DNA of 64,000 bases from Gammaproteobacteria bacterium (GTDB lineage: Bacteria; Pseudomonadota; Gammaproteobacteria; JAPPPA01), in the NCBI GenBank assembly GCA_030425645.1, contig JAUHZK010000007.1, positions 1 to 64,000 on the forward strand. Direction: 5' to 3'. Under the pieces are notes generated by a model. That model was not told the DNA's origin, did not search any database, and worked only from the letters and a program-made list of their open reading frames with translations. The position numbers and the translations under genes are program-made. Shown here in pieces: positions 51,118 to 61,084 of the stretch. Each line of letters starts with the position of its first letter. Position 1 is the stretch's first letter.

Positions 51118-53202
51118 TTACTTAGCGGCTTTACGCTCAGCTGCTTCAGCGATTACTTCGTCAGCTACGTTCTTAGGACATGGGTTGTAGTGTGAGAACT
51201 CCATAGAGAACTGACCACGACCTGAAGTCATCGTACGTAGGTCACCGATGTAACCAAACATTTCTGAAAGCGGTACATCTGCTTTGATGCGAACACCAGT
51301 GGTGCCTGCATCTTGAGACTTAATCATGCCACGACGACGGTTCAAGTCACCAATCACATCACCTACGTGATCTTCTGGGGTAAACACGTCAACTTTCATG
51401 ATTGGCTCAATGATCTGAGGCGCAGCTTTGGCAATAGACTGGCGGTAAGCGCCACGAGCAGCCAATTCAAACGCTACAGCAGAGGAGTCAACCGCGTGAG
51501 AAGCACCGTCAATCAGGGTCACTTTCAGGTCAAGCAATGGGTAACCGGCAAGAACGCCTTCGTCACACATGCCTTTAAAGCCTTTCTCAACCGCTGGCCA
51601 GAATTCACGAGGAACGTTACCGCCCACAACTTTCGATTCGAACTGGTAACCAGAGTTGGCTTCGCCCGGCTCGATGATGTAGTCGATCTTACCGTACTGA
51701 CCAGAACCACCAGATTGCTTCTTGTGGGTGTAGCTGTCTTCAACTTGCGCAGTGATGGTTTCACGGTAAGCAACCTGAGGTTTACCAACCGCTACTTCAA
51801 TACCGTGGGTACGCTTCAAGATGTCGATCTTAATGTCGAGGTGTAGCTCGCCCATACCTTTAAGGATGGTTTCGCCACTGTCTTCATCAGTTTCAACTTG
51901 GAATGATGGATCTTCTTGAACCATCTTACCAATAGCAATACCTAGCTTCTCAGCCGCACCTTTATCTTTAGGCGCAATCGCCATCGAGATAACTGGATCT
52001 GGGAATACCATCGGCTCAAGCGTACAAGGGTTAGCTGGATCACAAAGAGTGTGACCAGTTTGGGTGTTCTTCATACCCAATACCGCAACAATGTCACCCG
52101 CTTGGGCGCTATCTAGCTCAATACGGTCATCCGCACTCATTTCCACAATACGGCCAATACGCTCGTTCTTGCCGGTAAATGAGTTTAGTAGGGTCATGCC
52201 TTTTTCAAGCTTGCCTGAGTAAACACGTAGGAAGGTCAAGGCGCCAAAACGGTCGTCCATGATCTTAAAGGCCAAGGCACGAGTAGGCTCGTCTGGAGAA
52301 ACAATCGCTTTCTCGCCAGTCTCAACACCTTCTTTATCAACGATCGGCTGCGGGTCAACTTCAGTTGGGTTAGGTAGGTAATCTACAACCGCATCTAGAA
52401 CTAGCTGTACGCCTTTGTTCTTGAATGAAGAACCACAGTAAGTTGGGAAGAAGTCTAGGCTCAAAGTACCTTTACGGATGCAACGCTTAATGTCGTCGAT
52501 GCTTGGCTCTTCGCCTTCTAGGTAGGCTTCCATCAAGTCGTCGTCTTGCTCAATCGCAGTTTCGATCAACTTCTCGCGCCACTCCTCAACGTCTGCTTCC
52601 ATATCCGCAGGCACGTCAAGAATTTCGTATTTCATTGGGTCGCCAGAACCATCCCAAACCCAAGCTTTACGGGTTAGCAGGTCAACAACGCCGGTGAAGT
52701 CATCTTCGCGGCCGATAGGCAGAACCATTACTAGCGGGTTAGCGCCTAGTACGTCTTCAACCTGCTTCACTACGCGGAAGAAGTCTGCACCCAAACGGTC
52801 TAACTTGTTTACGTAGATAACACGAGATACTTCAGATTCGTTAGCGTAGCGCCAGTTGGTTTCTGACTGAGGTTCAACACCGCCAGAACCACAGAATACG
52901 CCGATACCACCATCAAGTACTTTCAACGAGCGGTATACCTCAACGGTAAAGTCAACGTGGCCCGGTGTGTCGATGATGTTGAAACGGTGATCTTTCCAGA
53001 ACGCAGATACCGCAGCTGACTGAATGGTAATACCACGCTCAGCTTCTTGCTCCATGAAGTCAGTGGTGGACTCACCATCGTGTACTTCACCAATTTTGTG
53101 GATCTTACCGGTCAAGGCAAGAATACGTTCGGTAGTAGTGGTCTTACCCGCGTCAACGTGGGCAAAGATACCAATATTACGATAGTGGCTTAAGTCACTC
53201 AT
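51118..53202 (-). CDS. fusA: Elongation factor G, stand-alone (EF-G2-type paralogue)
   Basis: A 694-residue translational GTPase: G1 [11 protein letters not shown] near 17, G3 DTPGH near 82, G4 NKLD near 136; domains II-V follow (domain [15 protein letters not shown]). It drives translocation and, with RRF, ribosome recycling. The gene is not in a str operon (no rpsL, rpsG or tuf nearby). The sequence ([49 protein letters not shown]) resembles, from memory, the second EF-G of Pseudomonas and Vibrio (fusA2/fusB). It may be the only or a second EF-G; the window cannot tell. Confidence 0.94.
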   Translation of the reverse strand: MSDLSHYRNIGIFAHVDAGKTTTTERILALTGKIHKIGEVHDGESTTDFMEQEAERGITIQSAAVSAFWKDHRFNIIDTPGHVDFTVEVYRSLKVLDGGIGVFCGSGGVEPQSETNWRYANESEVSRVIYVNKLDRLGADFFRVVKQVEDVLGANPLVMVLPIGREDDFTGVVDLLTRKAWVWDGSGDPMKYEILDVPADMEADVEEWREKLIETAIEQDDDLMEAYLEGEEPSIDDIKRCIRKGTLSLDFFPTYCGSSFKNKGVQLVLDAVVDYLPNPTEVDPQPIVDKEGVETGEKAIVSPDEPTRALAFKIMDDRFGALTFLRVYSGKLEKGMTLLNSFTGKNERIGRIVEMSADDRIELDSAQAGDIVAVLGMKNTQTGHTLCDPANPCTLEPMVFPDPVISMAIAPKDKGAAEKLGIAIGKMVQEDPSFQVETDEDSGETILKGMGELHLDIKIDILKRTHGIEVAVGKPQVAYRETITAQVEDSYTHKKQSGGSGQYGKIDYIIEPGEANSGYQFESKVVGGNVPREFWPAVEKGFKGMCDEGVLAGYPLLDLKVTLIDGASHAVDSSAVAFELAARGAYRQSIAKAAPQIIEPIMKVDVFTPEDHVGDVIGDLNRRRGMIKSQDAGTTGVRIKADVPLSEMFGYIGDLRTMTSGRGQFSMEFSHYNPCPKNVADEVIAEAAERKAAK

Positions 53203-53336
53203 GCTCGTATCTCGTGTATATAAATGCAGAAAAATAAGGTGCCAAAAGCGGGCCCCATACAGTCCGCAGGCAAAATTAGGCGCGCATTATACCCGTGCTT
53301 GGCGCCGAATTACATCGTATTGGAAAGTTATTCGCG

Positions 53337-54416
53337 CTATATCGCTTTAGCAGCTCGCGCTGACGGCAGCAAACCCTTACCCAGCCGCCTTAGCACTTTG
53401 TTAGAAGGTTTTTCTAAGGTGATGTACAAGGCTATGGAAACCACGATCAAGACTGACAAATACTGCAAGAAAGCCAAGCGTGTTGGCGCCGGACCATCTC
53501 CCCATAGGCCGTAGTAGAAAACCAAATAAACCGGATAATGCAGAATATAAACGCCATAGCTAGCATTACCCAGCAACACTGCTATGCGACTGGAAAGCGG
53601 CGCCAACCACGGCGAACGACAGTAAGCCGCAACGAGCACAACCGCCAAAAATAACACTGCGTACAAGTTAGTCGCACTAGGCAACGCGAGCGGCACAAGT
53701 TTGAGCCAAACGGGCGCCCACTCCAAAGTCAGCACCGCCACCAACACTACAGCAAACAAGTGTCGCGCCTTGGTAACAATAAAGTCGGGGTTCTGACGAT
53801 AGAAAATGCCAGCCCACACACCCAGACAAAAGCTACAGAGATGCAGCAGCGGGAAATACAAAACGAACTGGTAGAGCTCGCGGGATGGCGGAGCGTAATT
53901 CAACAGCCAAGTTGACCCCAACACACTCAGCAACCATAAACTAACAACCGAAAACAGACCTTGTTTTAGGCTCAATTTTGCTGAAAGTACCCAGTAGGCC
54001 AACGGAAATACGGCATAAAAGAACATCTCCGCCGACAAGGACCAACCCGGCGCATTCACCACCAATCCATAACCTGGCACCCAGGCCTGCGCGAACGACA
54101 GATGTAACAACAACTGCTTCCAGCTTACCCACTGGCCATTGGCAGCCTTAATCGCAACAAAAACGAATGCTGCGAAGTAAAACAACGGCACAATGCGAGC
54201 AACACGACACCAATAGAAATACAGCAAGCCACCAGGTTGATCTAACGCCGCCGCCGACACAGACAAAACAAAGCCAGAGAGCACGAAGAAGAACGTCACC
54301 ATCTCAGGGCCTGAGACCCAAAAGCCTTCGGTCGCTATCCAGTCATTATTAAAATGAAATACCACCACAACCAAGGCCGCGATAAACCTAAAAAAAGTGA
54401 GTATTTCAATACGCAT
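53337..54416 (-). CDS. Acyltransferase 3 family (OafA/YrhL-like) membrane protein
   Basis: A 359-residue protein with about 10 membrane helices. N-terminal EILTFFRFIAALVVVVFHF with the conserved R-F--A---V---H motif, and the later SGFVLS region. These enzymes O-acetylate or O-acylate surface polysaccharides or lipids. The end runs into KPSNKVLRRLGKG. Monocistronic, with a 134-bp gap to EF-G and 171 bp to dnaE2. Confidence 0.86.
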   Translation of the reverse strand: MRIEILTFFRFIAALVVVVFHFNNDWIATEGFWVSGPEMVTFFFVLSGFVLSVSAAALDQPGGLLYFYWCRVARIVPLFYFAAFVFVAIKAANGQWVSWKQLLLHLSFAQAWVPGYGLVVNAPGWSLSAEMFFYAVFPLAYWVLSAKLSLKQGLFSVVSLWLLSVLGSTWLLNYAPPSRELYQFVLYFPLLHLCSFCLGVWAGIFYRQNPDFIVTKARHLFAVVLVAVLTLEWAPVWLKLVPLALPSATNLYAVLFLAVVLVAAYCRSPWLAPLSSRIAVLLGNASYGVYILHYPVYLVFYYGLWGDGPAPTRLAFLQYLSVLIVVSIALYITLEKPSNKVLRRLGKGLLPSARAAKAI

Positions 54417-54587
54417 TCAAAGAGCCATTTATATATTTGAAAGACAGTAGCGCCGCCGTACAGCCTCTTTACCCCAGCCACTCGACAGACGAAAACCAAG
54501 TTCAGCAAAACACCGCAGCGATGCTTAAACAAACTCTTGGCACTTTACCTAGCGCCGAAAGAAAAAGCGATCCTCATTAGCTAAGGA

Positions 54588-57500
54588 CTACTTAAAATTA
54601 CGCGCTGGCACCGACAAACAAGCCAGCTTATGGCTCACATCCTCCAGCTTGCCAGCTATCAGATGTAGAACACCTTCCTCATGCTGAACAATGCCACTGA
54701 CCATAAGTAGCTGCGAATTCAGCAACGCTTGACGCTGTTTCTCGGCTACGGCCGCCCAAACCACTACATTCACGATACCGGTTTCATCTTCTAGACTGAC
54801 AAAAATTACTCCCGTTGCCGTACCCGGACGTTGCCGACCGATAACCAAACCAGCCACATGCGCTACCGAACCCGATCGGCGCTGCTGCAAATCCGCAGCC
54901 GTGCAAACACGCATCGCCGTCAATTCTGGTCTAATCAGACCCAATGGGTGCTGCTTAAGACTGAACCCGGTACTTTGATAGTCAGCCAATACTTCTTCCA
55001 CTAGTTCTGGCAAGCGTAGTAACGGCGCTGAGTGTTCGGTCGCAGCCGGTGCTAACGGCGTCTCATCTTCAACCCCGGCCACCTCCCAAAACGCTTGATA
55101 ACGATGGTCACGACCAGCTATTAACCCTTTTAAGGCATCTGCCGCTGCCAACGCTTCCAAATCAGCACGGCTCAGCCGCGCCCTAGCCGCTAAGTCTTGT
55201 ACCGAGGTATAAGGCACCTCCATCCGCATAGCTACCACCCGCAAGGCGGCTTCAGAGCGAAAGCCAGATACCATTCTTAACCCTAACCTCAATCCTGGCT
55301 GGCCATAGCCTTGCTGACTATCCAGTGCCAATTCGCAATCCCAGGCGCTGTGATTAACATCCACCGGCAATACCTCAACACCGTGGCGTTGAGCGTCCTG
55401 AATCAATTGCGATGGCCGATAAAATCCCATCGGCTGGCTATTCAACAACGCCGCCGTAAAAGCCGCCGGGTAACAACACTTTAAATAGCTCGAGACCCAA
55501 GCCAACAGCGCAAAGCTAGCCGCATGAGATTCCGGAAAACCATAATCACCAAAACCTTTAATTTGGCTAAAAATACGCTCGGCAAACGCTTGGCTATACC
55601 CGCGCGCGTGCATACCAGCAAACAACTTCTCGGCGAACGGTTCCAAACCGCCTTTTCGTTTCCAGGCTGCCATGGCGCGACGCAACTGATCAGCTTCACC
55701 GGCGCTAAACCCAGCGGCAATCTGAGCCAACTGCATCACTTGCTCTTGGAATATAGGTACCCCCAAGGTGCGACTTAAAGCCGGTTTTAAGGCCTCATTC
55801 TCATAAACCACGGCGGCGGGGTTACGGCGGCGCTCTAAATAAGGGTGCACCATGTCACCCTGAATAGGCCCCGGCCGCACAATAGCGACTTGAATCACCA
55901 AGTCATAAAAGCGTGACGGCCGCAGGCGTGGCAGCATCGACATTTGCGCACGCGACTCAATTTGAAACACACCAACGGTGTCGGCGGCCTGAATCATCCG
56001 CCAAGTTGCCTCATGATCACGCGGCAGATTCGCCAAATCGTATTCCGGCCCGCCGGCGGCTTTAATCATGGCAAAGCATTTACGGATCGCCGTTAACATC
56101 CCCAAGGCCAGCACATCGACCTTCAACAAGCCCAGCGCTTCTAAGTCATCTTTATCCCACTGAATCACTGTGCGCTCGGCCATGCTGGCATTTTCTACCG
56201 GCACCAAGCGGGTAAGGTCATCTTGTGCAATCACAAAGCCACCGACGTGCTGCGACAAATGCCGAGGAAAACCCACAACCTCCTCCGCCAACTCCCTCAG
56301 CTGTTGCAAAACCGGGTTGTTCGGCTCAAAACCGAGTTCATGCATACGATCTGGTAAGTCCTGACGCCCTTCCCACCATTTTATGGACTTTGCCAAACGA
56401 TCTATTTGATCCACGCTCAACCCTAAGGCACGGCCCACATCACGAATAGCGGAACGGCTTCGATAACGGATAACCGTGGCCGCCAAGGCAGCACGGTGCC
56501 GACCGTATTTTGCATATAAATACTGGATAACCTCTTCGCGCCGCTCATGCTCAAAATCGACATCAATATCGGGCGGTTCATTACGTTCCTTCGACAAGAA
56601 ACGCTCAAACAACAACGTTTGTTCGGCCGGGTTAACCGAGGTAATACCTAAACAGAAACACACTGCAGAGTTAGCCGAAGAGCCTCGCCCTTGGCATAAA
56701 ATCTGACGCGAACGGGCAAACTTAACGGCGTCATATACCGTTAGAAAGAAAGGTTCGTACCGCAGCTCTGCAATCAAGCTCAGCTCTTTTTCCAGCGTCT
56801 CTTGCACTGCTGAAGGAACACCTTCAGGCCAATGCTTAGCTGCACCTTGCTCTGTTAAACAACGCAGCCAACTGCTTGGCGAATGCCCTGCAGGCACCAA
56901 CTCTTGAGGATATTCGTAACGCAGTTCATCCAATGAAAAGTGACAGCGCGCCGCCAACTCCAAAGTTTCGGCCAGCAATTCCGGCGGATAAATTTTTTGC
57001 AAGCGCGACAGCGGGCGTAAATGTCGCTCAGCATTGGCGAACAGTAAGCTGCCACATTCTGCAACCGGCTTGCCATGCGCAATAGCAACCTGTAAATCTT
57101 GGATACGCTGGCGCTCGGCCACATGCATATGCACATCACCAGCCGCCAATAGCGGCACCGAGCAACGCTCCGACAGCTGCTGCAAGGCATATAAATGTTC
57201 AGCATCGGCCGGCTCTCCCAACAGCTCGGCCGCTAACCATAACCGCTGCTCAAAAGCTCCTTTTAACCAGACCAGCGGCTCATTGCGAGCAAGGTCATTT
57301 CTAGGCGGCAACCATAAACACAGCAGGTCACGCTGGTCGATTGCTTCGATATCTGCTCGACTTAGAGAGTAATCACCCTTTTCAGACTGCTGCCTTGCTT
57401 GTGAAATTAACGCACAGAGCTCACCATAACTATGCCGATTGGTCGCCAGCAATACCAAACGCAAGCCATCGTCCAAACAAAACTCACTACCGACAATCAG

Positions 57501-57689
57501 CTTCAATTGATCACCTTGAGGATGATCACGCAAAGCCAGATGCGCCCGTACCACACCGGCCACCGAGCATTCATCGGTAATCGCCAAGGCTTGATATCCC
57601 AGCGCTAAGGCACGCTCGGCCAACTCCTGCGGATGCGAGGCACCACGCTGAAAGGAGAAATTACTAAGGCAATGTAGCTCCGCGTACAT
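54588..57689 (-). CDS. dnaE2: Error-prone DNA polymerase DnaE2 (ImuC)
   Basis: A 1033-residue C-family polymerase. N-terminal PHP domain (YAELHCLSNFSFQRGASHPQELAERA), palm with catalytic Asp motif NEPPDIDVDFEHERREEVI near 390-405 (PDxDxD), finger region (GAQVMQLAQIAAGFS-type FQEQVMQLAQIAAGFSAGEADQLRRAMAAWKRKG), and OB-fold tail (HVAGLVIGRQRPGTATGVIFVSLEDETGIVNVVVW). ATG 57689 follows the ImuB stop by nine bases. Last gene of the imuA-imuB-dnaE2 cassette that performs mutagenic synthesis past lesions. Confidence 0.94.
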   Translation of the reverse strand: MYAELHCLSNFSFQRGASHPQELAERALALGYQALAITDECSVAGVVRAHLALRDHPQGDQLKLIVGSEFCLDDGLRLVLLATNRHSYGELCALISQARQQSEKGDYSLSRADIEAIDQRDLLCLWLPPRNDLARNEPLVWLKGAFEQRLWLAAELLGEPADAEHLYALQQLSERCSVPLLAAGDVHMHVAERQRIQDLQVAIAHGKPVAECGSLLFANAERHLRPLSRLQKIYPPELLAETLELAARCHFSLDELRYEYPQELVPAGHSPSSWLRCLTEQGAAKHWPEGVPSAVQETLEKELSLIAELRYEPFFLTVYDAVKFARSRQILCQGRGSSANSAVCFCLGITSVNPAEQTLLFERFLSKERNEPPDIDVDFEHERREEVIQYLYAKYGRHRAALAATVIRYRSRSAIRDVGRALGLSVDQIDRLAKSIKWWEGRQDLPDRMHELGFEPNNPVLQQLRELAEEVVGFPRHLSQHVGGFVIAQDDLTRLVPVENASMAERTVIQWDKDDLEALGLLKVDVLALGMLTAIRKCFAMIKAAGGPEYDLANLPRDHEATWRMIQAADTVGVFQIESRAQMSMLPRLRPSRFYDLVIQVAIVRPGPIQGDMVHPYLERRRNPAAVVYENEALKPALSRTLGVPIFQEQVMQLAQIAAGFSAGEADQLRRAMAAWKRKGGLEPFAEKLFAGMHARGYSQAFAERIFSQIKGFGDYGFPESHAASFALLAWVSSYLKCCYPAAFTAALLNSQPMGFYRPSQLIQDAQRHGVEVLPVDVNHSAWDCELALDSQQGYGQPGLRLGLRMVSGFRSEAALRVVAMRMEVPYTSVQDLAARARLSRADLEALAAADALKGLIAGRDHRYQAFWEVAGVEDETPLAPAATEHSAPLLRLPELVEEVLADYQSTGFSLKQHPLGLIRPELTAMRVCTAADLQQRRSGSVAHVAGLVIGRQRPGTATGVIFVSLEDETGIVNVVVWAAVAEKQRQALLNSQLLMVSGIVQHEEGVLHLIAGKLEDVSHKLACLSVPARNFK

Positions 57690-57698
57690 AAGCAAGCG

Positions 57699-59216
57699 CT
57701 AGCGAAATACGCCGTGGCAAAACCACGCTGATGAAGCTTGTGCAACATCCCGAAAAACCCACAGTCTTTGCTGCTCAACTTGGGCAACAAAATAATCTCG
57801 GTAAACCGGATCTTTATCCCACCAACCACTGGCAATACGCTCGGGCCTAGACTGCAAGGTCAACAACCGTTGCTCATGGCTTGTCAGGCGACGCGGCTTA
57901 TCCAACAGCCACATAGGCCTTTCTGCAGTAGCCGTATTTGCAGCCACCTCTCCCGGCAACACTGCTTGCCAAGCCAGCTCTGGGCGATGCTCATTCTGAG
58001 TTGAGACACCAATCACCGAGTCACGGCCTAAACGAGCTTGAATCGTTTCTAAACTATCCCACCAACTCTCATCTTGGCTGCTCTGGTCTAGCCATAAACT
58101 TTGCTGGCCTACCGTTAACGCACGCGGATAAACAATCTGCTCAGCTCGTAAGCCAATGCTAACGACAGGTGCCGCCAAGACTTCTCGCTCTAAGCGCAGC
58201 TCTAGCAACTTTTGCATTGCTGCTACACGGTTACTAGGCCGCAAAAACGCCAACTCAAACGCCAGCAAACGCTGCTTATGCCCAAATAGATCGACATGAA
58301 AACGCTGCACCGTGGCAGACCGCTGTTGTAGCCACTCACACAATGTCTGCAGCATGCTCAGCAAGGCAGGCAGCAGCTCTGCGCTGCGGCTGAACTCGTC
58401 GGACAGGGTCTGCTGCTGTTGGTAGCGAGCCGGTGGTTTCCAAGCCGCTGGCGAATCCGGGCGCTCACCGGTCAACTGCCTAAGATAATTTCCTAACTCA
58501 ACACCAAATCGTTTTTGCAGCCCGCCACGTGGCAAACGCAACAATTCGCCATAGTGCCGCAAACCGAGTTTCTGTAAGCGCGCGAACCAATCGGGCCGAG
58601 TCGCAGCCATGGTTTCTAAGGGAACCTGTGCCAACCGGCCCGCCAGGTGCTGCGTGTGCAACAAAGGCAGATTATCGCCCACTCTAGCGAGCAGCATCGC
58701 CGCTGCCGGCGTAGGCGCCACCGCTAGTTGATATTGCCCACATTGTTCACTCAACAGCGCATCTATCGCTGTCAGCAAATTATCTAAACCGCCGTATAAC
58801 TTTAAGCTTCCTTTCAGTTCTAACAGCAACATATCCGCTTGCGCCAAATGCACCCATGAACTAAAGCCATACAACTTTTGCGCCAACAGCTCTGCCGCTT
58901 GTTGTTCCAGATCGGCTTGCCTGTCATAAACCAACAAATCCGGCACCAAGGCTCTAGCTGCACTCAAAGTATTGCCTGCCTCCACCCCACGCGTAACTGC
59001 CTCGCTATTGGCCGCAAGTACGATCGCTTTGCCACGCTGTTCCACTCGACAAACTGCTGGCGATTCCTCTTGCGTTAACACCTGCAGCGCCCAGTTCGGC
59101 AAACACACCGCCGCCCATAACCGCTCAGACAATGCTGGCGCCTGCTCTTCAGACATCGGCAACAAGGTAAGCCGTTGCCGCGGCAACTGGGTTTCTAACT
59201 GGCGATTAAGCGCCAT
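57699..59216 (-). CDS. imuB: ImuB, catalytically inactive-type Y-family polymerase
   Basis: A 505-residue DinB/UmuC-like protein. Early segment LWAAVCLPNWALQVL near 33, then AVCRVEQRGKAIVLAANSEAVTRGVEAGNTLSAARAL, with palm region LLLELKGSLKLYGGLDNLL near 127. Polymerase-type carboxylates are not all conserved, as expected for ImuB, which recruits DnaE2 and the clamp. The C-terminal region (EWRxPELAWQAVLPGE...) is typical. ATG 59216 follows GAGG and overlaps the imuA stop by 11 bp. Confidence 0.9.
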   Translation of the reverse strand: MALNRQLETQLPRQRLTLLPMSEEQAPALSERLWAAVCLPNWALQVLTQEESPAVCRVEQRGKAIVLAANSEAVTRGVEAGNTLSAARALVPDLLVYDRQADLEQQAAELLAQKLYGFSSWVHLAQADMLLLELKGSLKLYGGLDNLLTAIDALLSEQCGQYQLAVAPTPAAAMLLARVGDNLPLLHTQHLAGRLAQVPLETMAATRPDWFARLQKLGLRHYGELLRLPRGGLQKRFGVELGNYLRQLTGERPDSPAAWKPPARYQQQQTLSDEFSRSAELLPALLSMLQTLCEWLQQRSATVQRFHVDLFGHKQRLLAFELAFLRPSNRVAAMQKLLELRLEREVLAAPVVSIGLRAEQIVYPRALTVGQQSLWLDQSSQDESWWDSLETIQARLGRDSVIGVSTQNEHRPELAWQAVLPGEVAANTATAERPMWLLDKPRRLTSHEQRLLTLQSRPERIASGWWDKDPVYRDYFVAQVEQQRLWVFRDVAQASSAWFCHGVFR

Positions 59217-59877
59217 AACTGGGCGCCTCTTGGGCGGACTGCGTCCATGACAAATTCAGCTCAGGCCGACGAATCTCGCCCTGCAGTTTATGAATCAACA
59301 GGTCCAGGCCTGCCCGCTGTGGTCGCAATTCAATCCGGGCTTGGGCCACCGATGACTGCCGTAACGCGGTCAGCGGCCGACACAAAAACAACAAGCTATT
59401 TTGTGCTTTGGCTAGCAGCTGCAAACGGCGCAAAAGCTGATCATTTTTAGGCTGGAACCAAGCCACCACAAGGGCACAGCTTTGGCCTTGCAAGAGTTGT
59501 TCGCAGGCCCAAGCCGCGTCGTCAGCGCTTTGCTTTGGAATGACTACCAAGCGGCCAAGATCAACCCCTTGGTATTGCAGCCCAGGAGCATAGGGAATCG
59601 CGGGGGGATTGACCAAGGCAGCCCAATGGCCGCGCTGCTGCAAACTGCATAAAGCCGGCAATAACAACGATAGTTCATGGTTTAACGGCTGATCCAATAG
59701 CAACTCGGTGACACCGGCACACCACCCCTCTCTTGGTAACACTTCATCTAACAATTCATAACCGCTAGAGACCACGGCAGTAGACTCTGCCTGCGATCGC
59801 AACTTACCCAGCAAGCGTTGACGCAAGATTTTTAAATCGGGGTTTTCAGCGGTATTAGAGGCAAGTGGTTTCATCAT
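59206..59877 (-). CDS. imuA: ImuA, RecA-like/SulA-related protein of the mutasome
   Basis: A 223-residue protein with the early segment SSGYELLDEVLPREGWCAGVTELLLDQPLNHELSLLLPALCSL (RecA-like core) and VNPPAIPYAPGLQYQGVDLGRLVVI. First gene of imuA-imuB-dnaE2. ATG 59877 or the adjacent ATG 59874 is preferred over a TTG at 59904. In relatives the cassette is LexA-controlled; see the upstream region entry. Confidence 0.88.
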   Translation of the reverse strand: MMKPLASNTAENPDLKILRQRLLGKLRSQAESTAVVSSGYELLDEVLPREGWCAGVTELLLDQPLNHELSLLLPALCSLQQRGHWAALVNPPAIPYAPGLQYQGVDLGRLVVIPKQSADDAAWACEQLLQGQSCALVVAWFQPKNDQLLRRLQLLAKAQNSLLFLCRPLTALRQSSVAQARIELRPQRAGLDLLIHKLQGEIRRPELNLSWTQSAQEAPSYGA

Positions 59878-59904
59878 CAATACGGTAATGATTAGGTGGC
59901 TCAA

Positions 59905-60060
59905 TTAATAAGACTAGTTGAAGGCTTGTGTCTTACAAGATTGAAATTAAGCCATCCAAAGCACGGCAATAAACACCACTTGTAACTGTCCACAAAGACT
60001 CTTTAAACGAGCTCTATTGAGGGTTCCGGCGATTCTGGGGGAATCTGCTAAACTAGATTT
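59905..60060. promoter_or_regulatory. Divergent imuA / serine hydrolase promoter region
   Basis: I find no CTGT-N8-ACAG LexA box in these 156 bp. Instead there is a 15-bp dyad CTTGT-GTCTT-ACAAG (59925-59939), overlapping a possible -35 for imuA, with a possible -10 TATTAAT downstream. A single CTGT at 59986 lacks a partner. The dyad is a candidate for the SOS operator of this lineage, or another regulator. Confidence 0.5.
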
Positions 60061-61077
60061 ATGCACAAGGGCGCAATAAAACCTGAACGCCGGATAAAGG
60101 GCCGTCGCCGCAAGAAATTAAAGCGGGCGCTGCACTACGGCGTCGTGATGGCATCCGCCACCGCCGCGACACCTTCTGGTTGGGCGGCCACACCTAGTAG
60201 CGAAGTGAACCATCACTTTCCCACGCTGCGCACCCAGCACGATGCCTATCTACAACACGGCTTAGAAGAGCTGGTTTCTGATCCAGCTTTACGCCGAGCG
60301 ATTCGCGAAAAGCGTTTTGCCGCCGCCTTGGTAGATATCACCGACTTAGAAAACCCGCGTTACGCCGGCGTCAATGGCGATGTCATGATGTACGCCGCCA
60401 GCCTGCCTAAAATTGCCATTATGCTCGGCGCTTTTCAGCAAGCGGAACTGGGCAATTTAGATATGACGCCGCAAGTCAAAGACTCTCTGACACGGATGAT
60501 TCGCAACTCATCCAATAGCGCGGCCACGGAGATGTATTACGCTGTAGGCCCCAGCGAACTAGCCGACATCCTACGGTCACCCGAATACGGCCTATACGAT
60601 GCTCGCCATAACGGCGGCCTTTGGGTAGGTAAGCCTTATGCCAAACAAACCACTTGGCAACGCGACCCCATTCACAACATTTCTCACGGCGCTTCAGCTA
60701 TGCAAGTGGCGCGTTTCTATTACCTAATGGAAACCGGCCGCTTAGTAAATGAAGAAGCCTCGAAAGAAATGAAAGAGATGCTAAGCAAACCAGCCATTCG
60801 CCATAAATTTGTAAAAGGCCTCTCGTCTGCCCAACCGCAATCAGAAGTCTTCAGAAAGTCGGGCACTTGGCGCACCTATCACTCCGACAGCGGCGTGATT
60901 GAACGTGACGGCAAACGCTATATTGCCGTCATGCTGGCTAACGACAATCACGCCTCAAACTGGTTAACCGACTTAATCATTGGGTTTGACAAGCTCATCC
61001 ACGAACCTTCGCTAGTTGCGCATGTGGAGCATGTGTCGTTAGACAACCCCACCTTAACCGCCACCCAAACGCGTTAA
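60061..61077 (+). CDS. Serine hydrolase of the class A beta-lactamase fold
   Basis: A 338-residue exported protein. The long basic N-region (residues 1-25, KGRRRKKLKRALHYG) leads a signal peptide ending near GWAATP. The active-site set is SLPK near 113 (S-x-x-K), SSN near 145 (S-x-N) and KSG near 274 (K-S/T-G), all in order. It lacks an obvious Omega-loop Glu (E-x-E-L-N), so it may be a peptidase- or transpeptidase-like enzyme rather than a beta-lactamase. Paralogue at 62397 shares YxMETGRLV. Confidence 0.84.
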   Translation: MHKGAIKPERRIKGRRRKKLKRALHYGVVMASATAATPSGWAATPSSEVNHHFPTLRTQHDAYLQHGLEELVSDPALRRAIREKRFAAALVDITDLENPRYAGVNGDVMMYAASLPKIAIMLGAFQQAELGNLDMTPQVKDSLTRMIRNSSNSAATEMYYAVGPSELADILRSPEYGLYDARHNGGLWVGKPYAKQTTWQRDPIHNISHGASAMQVARFYYLMETGRLVNEEASKEMKEMLSKPAIRHKFVKGLSSAQPQSEVFRKSGTWRTYHSDSGVIERDGKRYIAVMLANDNHASNWLTDLIIGFDKLIHEPSLVAHVEHVSLDNPTLTATQTR

Positions 61078-61084
61078 ACACACA

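Noticed and set aside
54417-54587. Possible small gene between acyltransferase and dnaE2
   Set aside because: Only a short frame without a ribosome site or family features; the region is more likely untranslated.
59985-60000. Possible LexA site beginning CTGTCCACAAAG
   Set aside because: The right half would need ACAG but reads ACTC, so only one half-site is present.
60061-61077. Beta-lactamase resistance gene
   Set aside because: SxxK, SxN and KSG are present but the E-x-E-L-N loop is not seen; antibiotic hydrolysis cannot be claimed.
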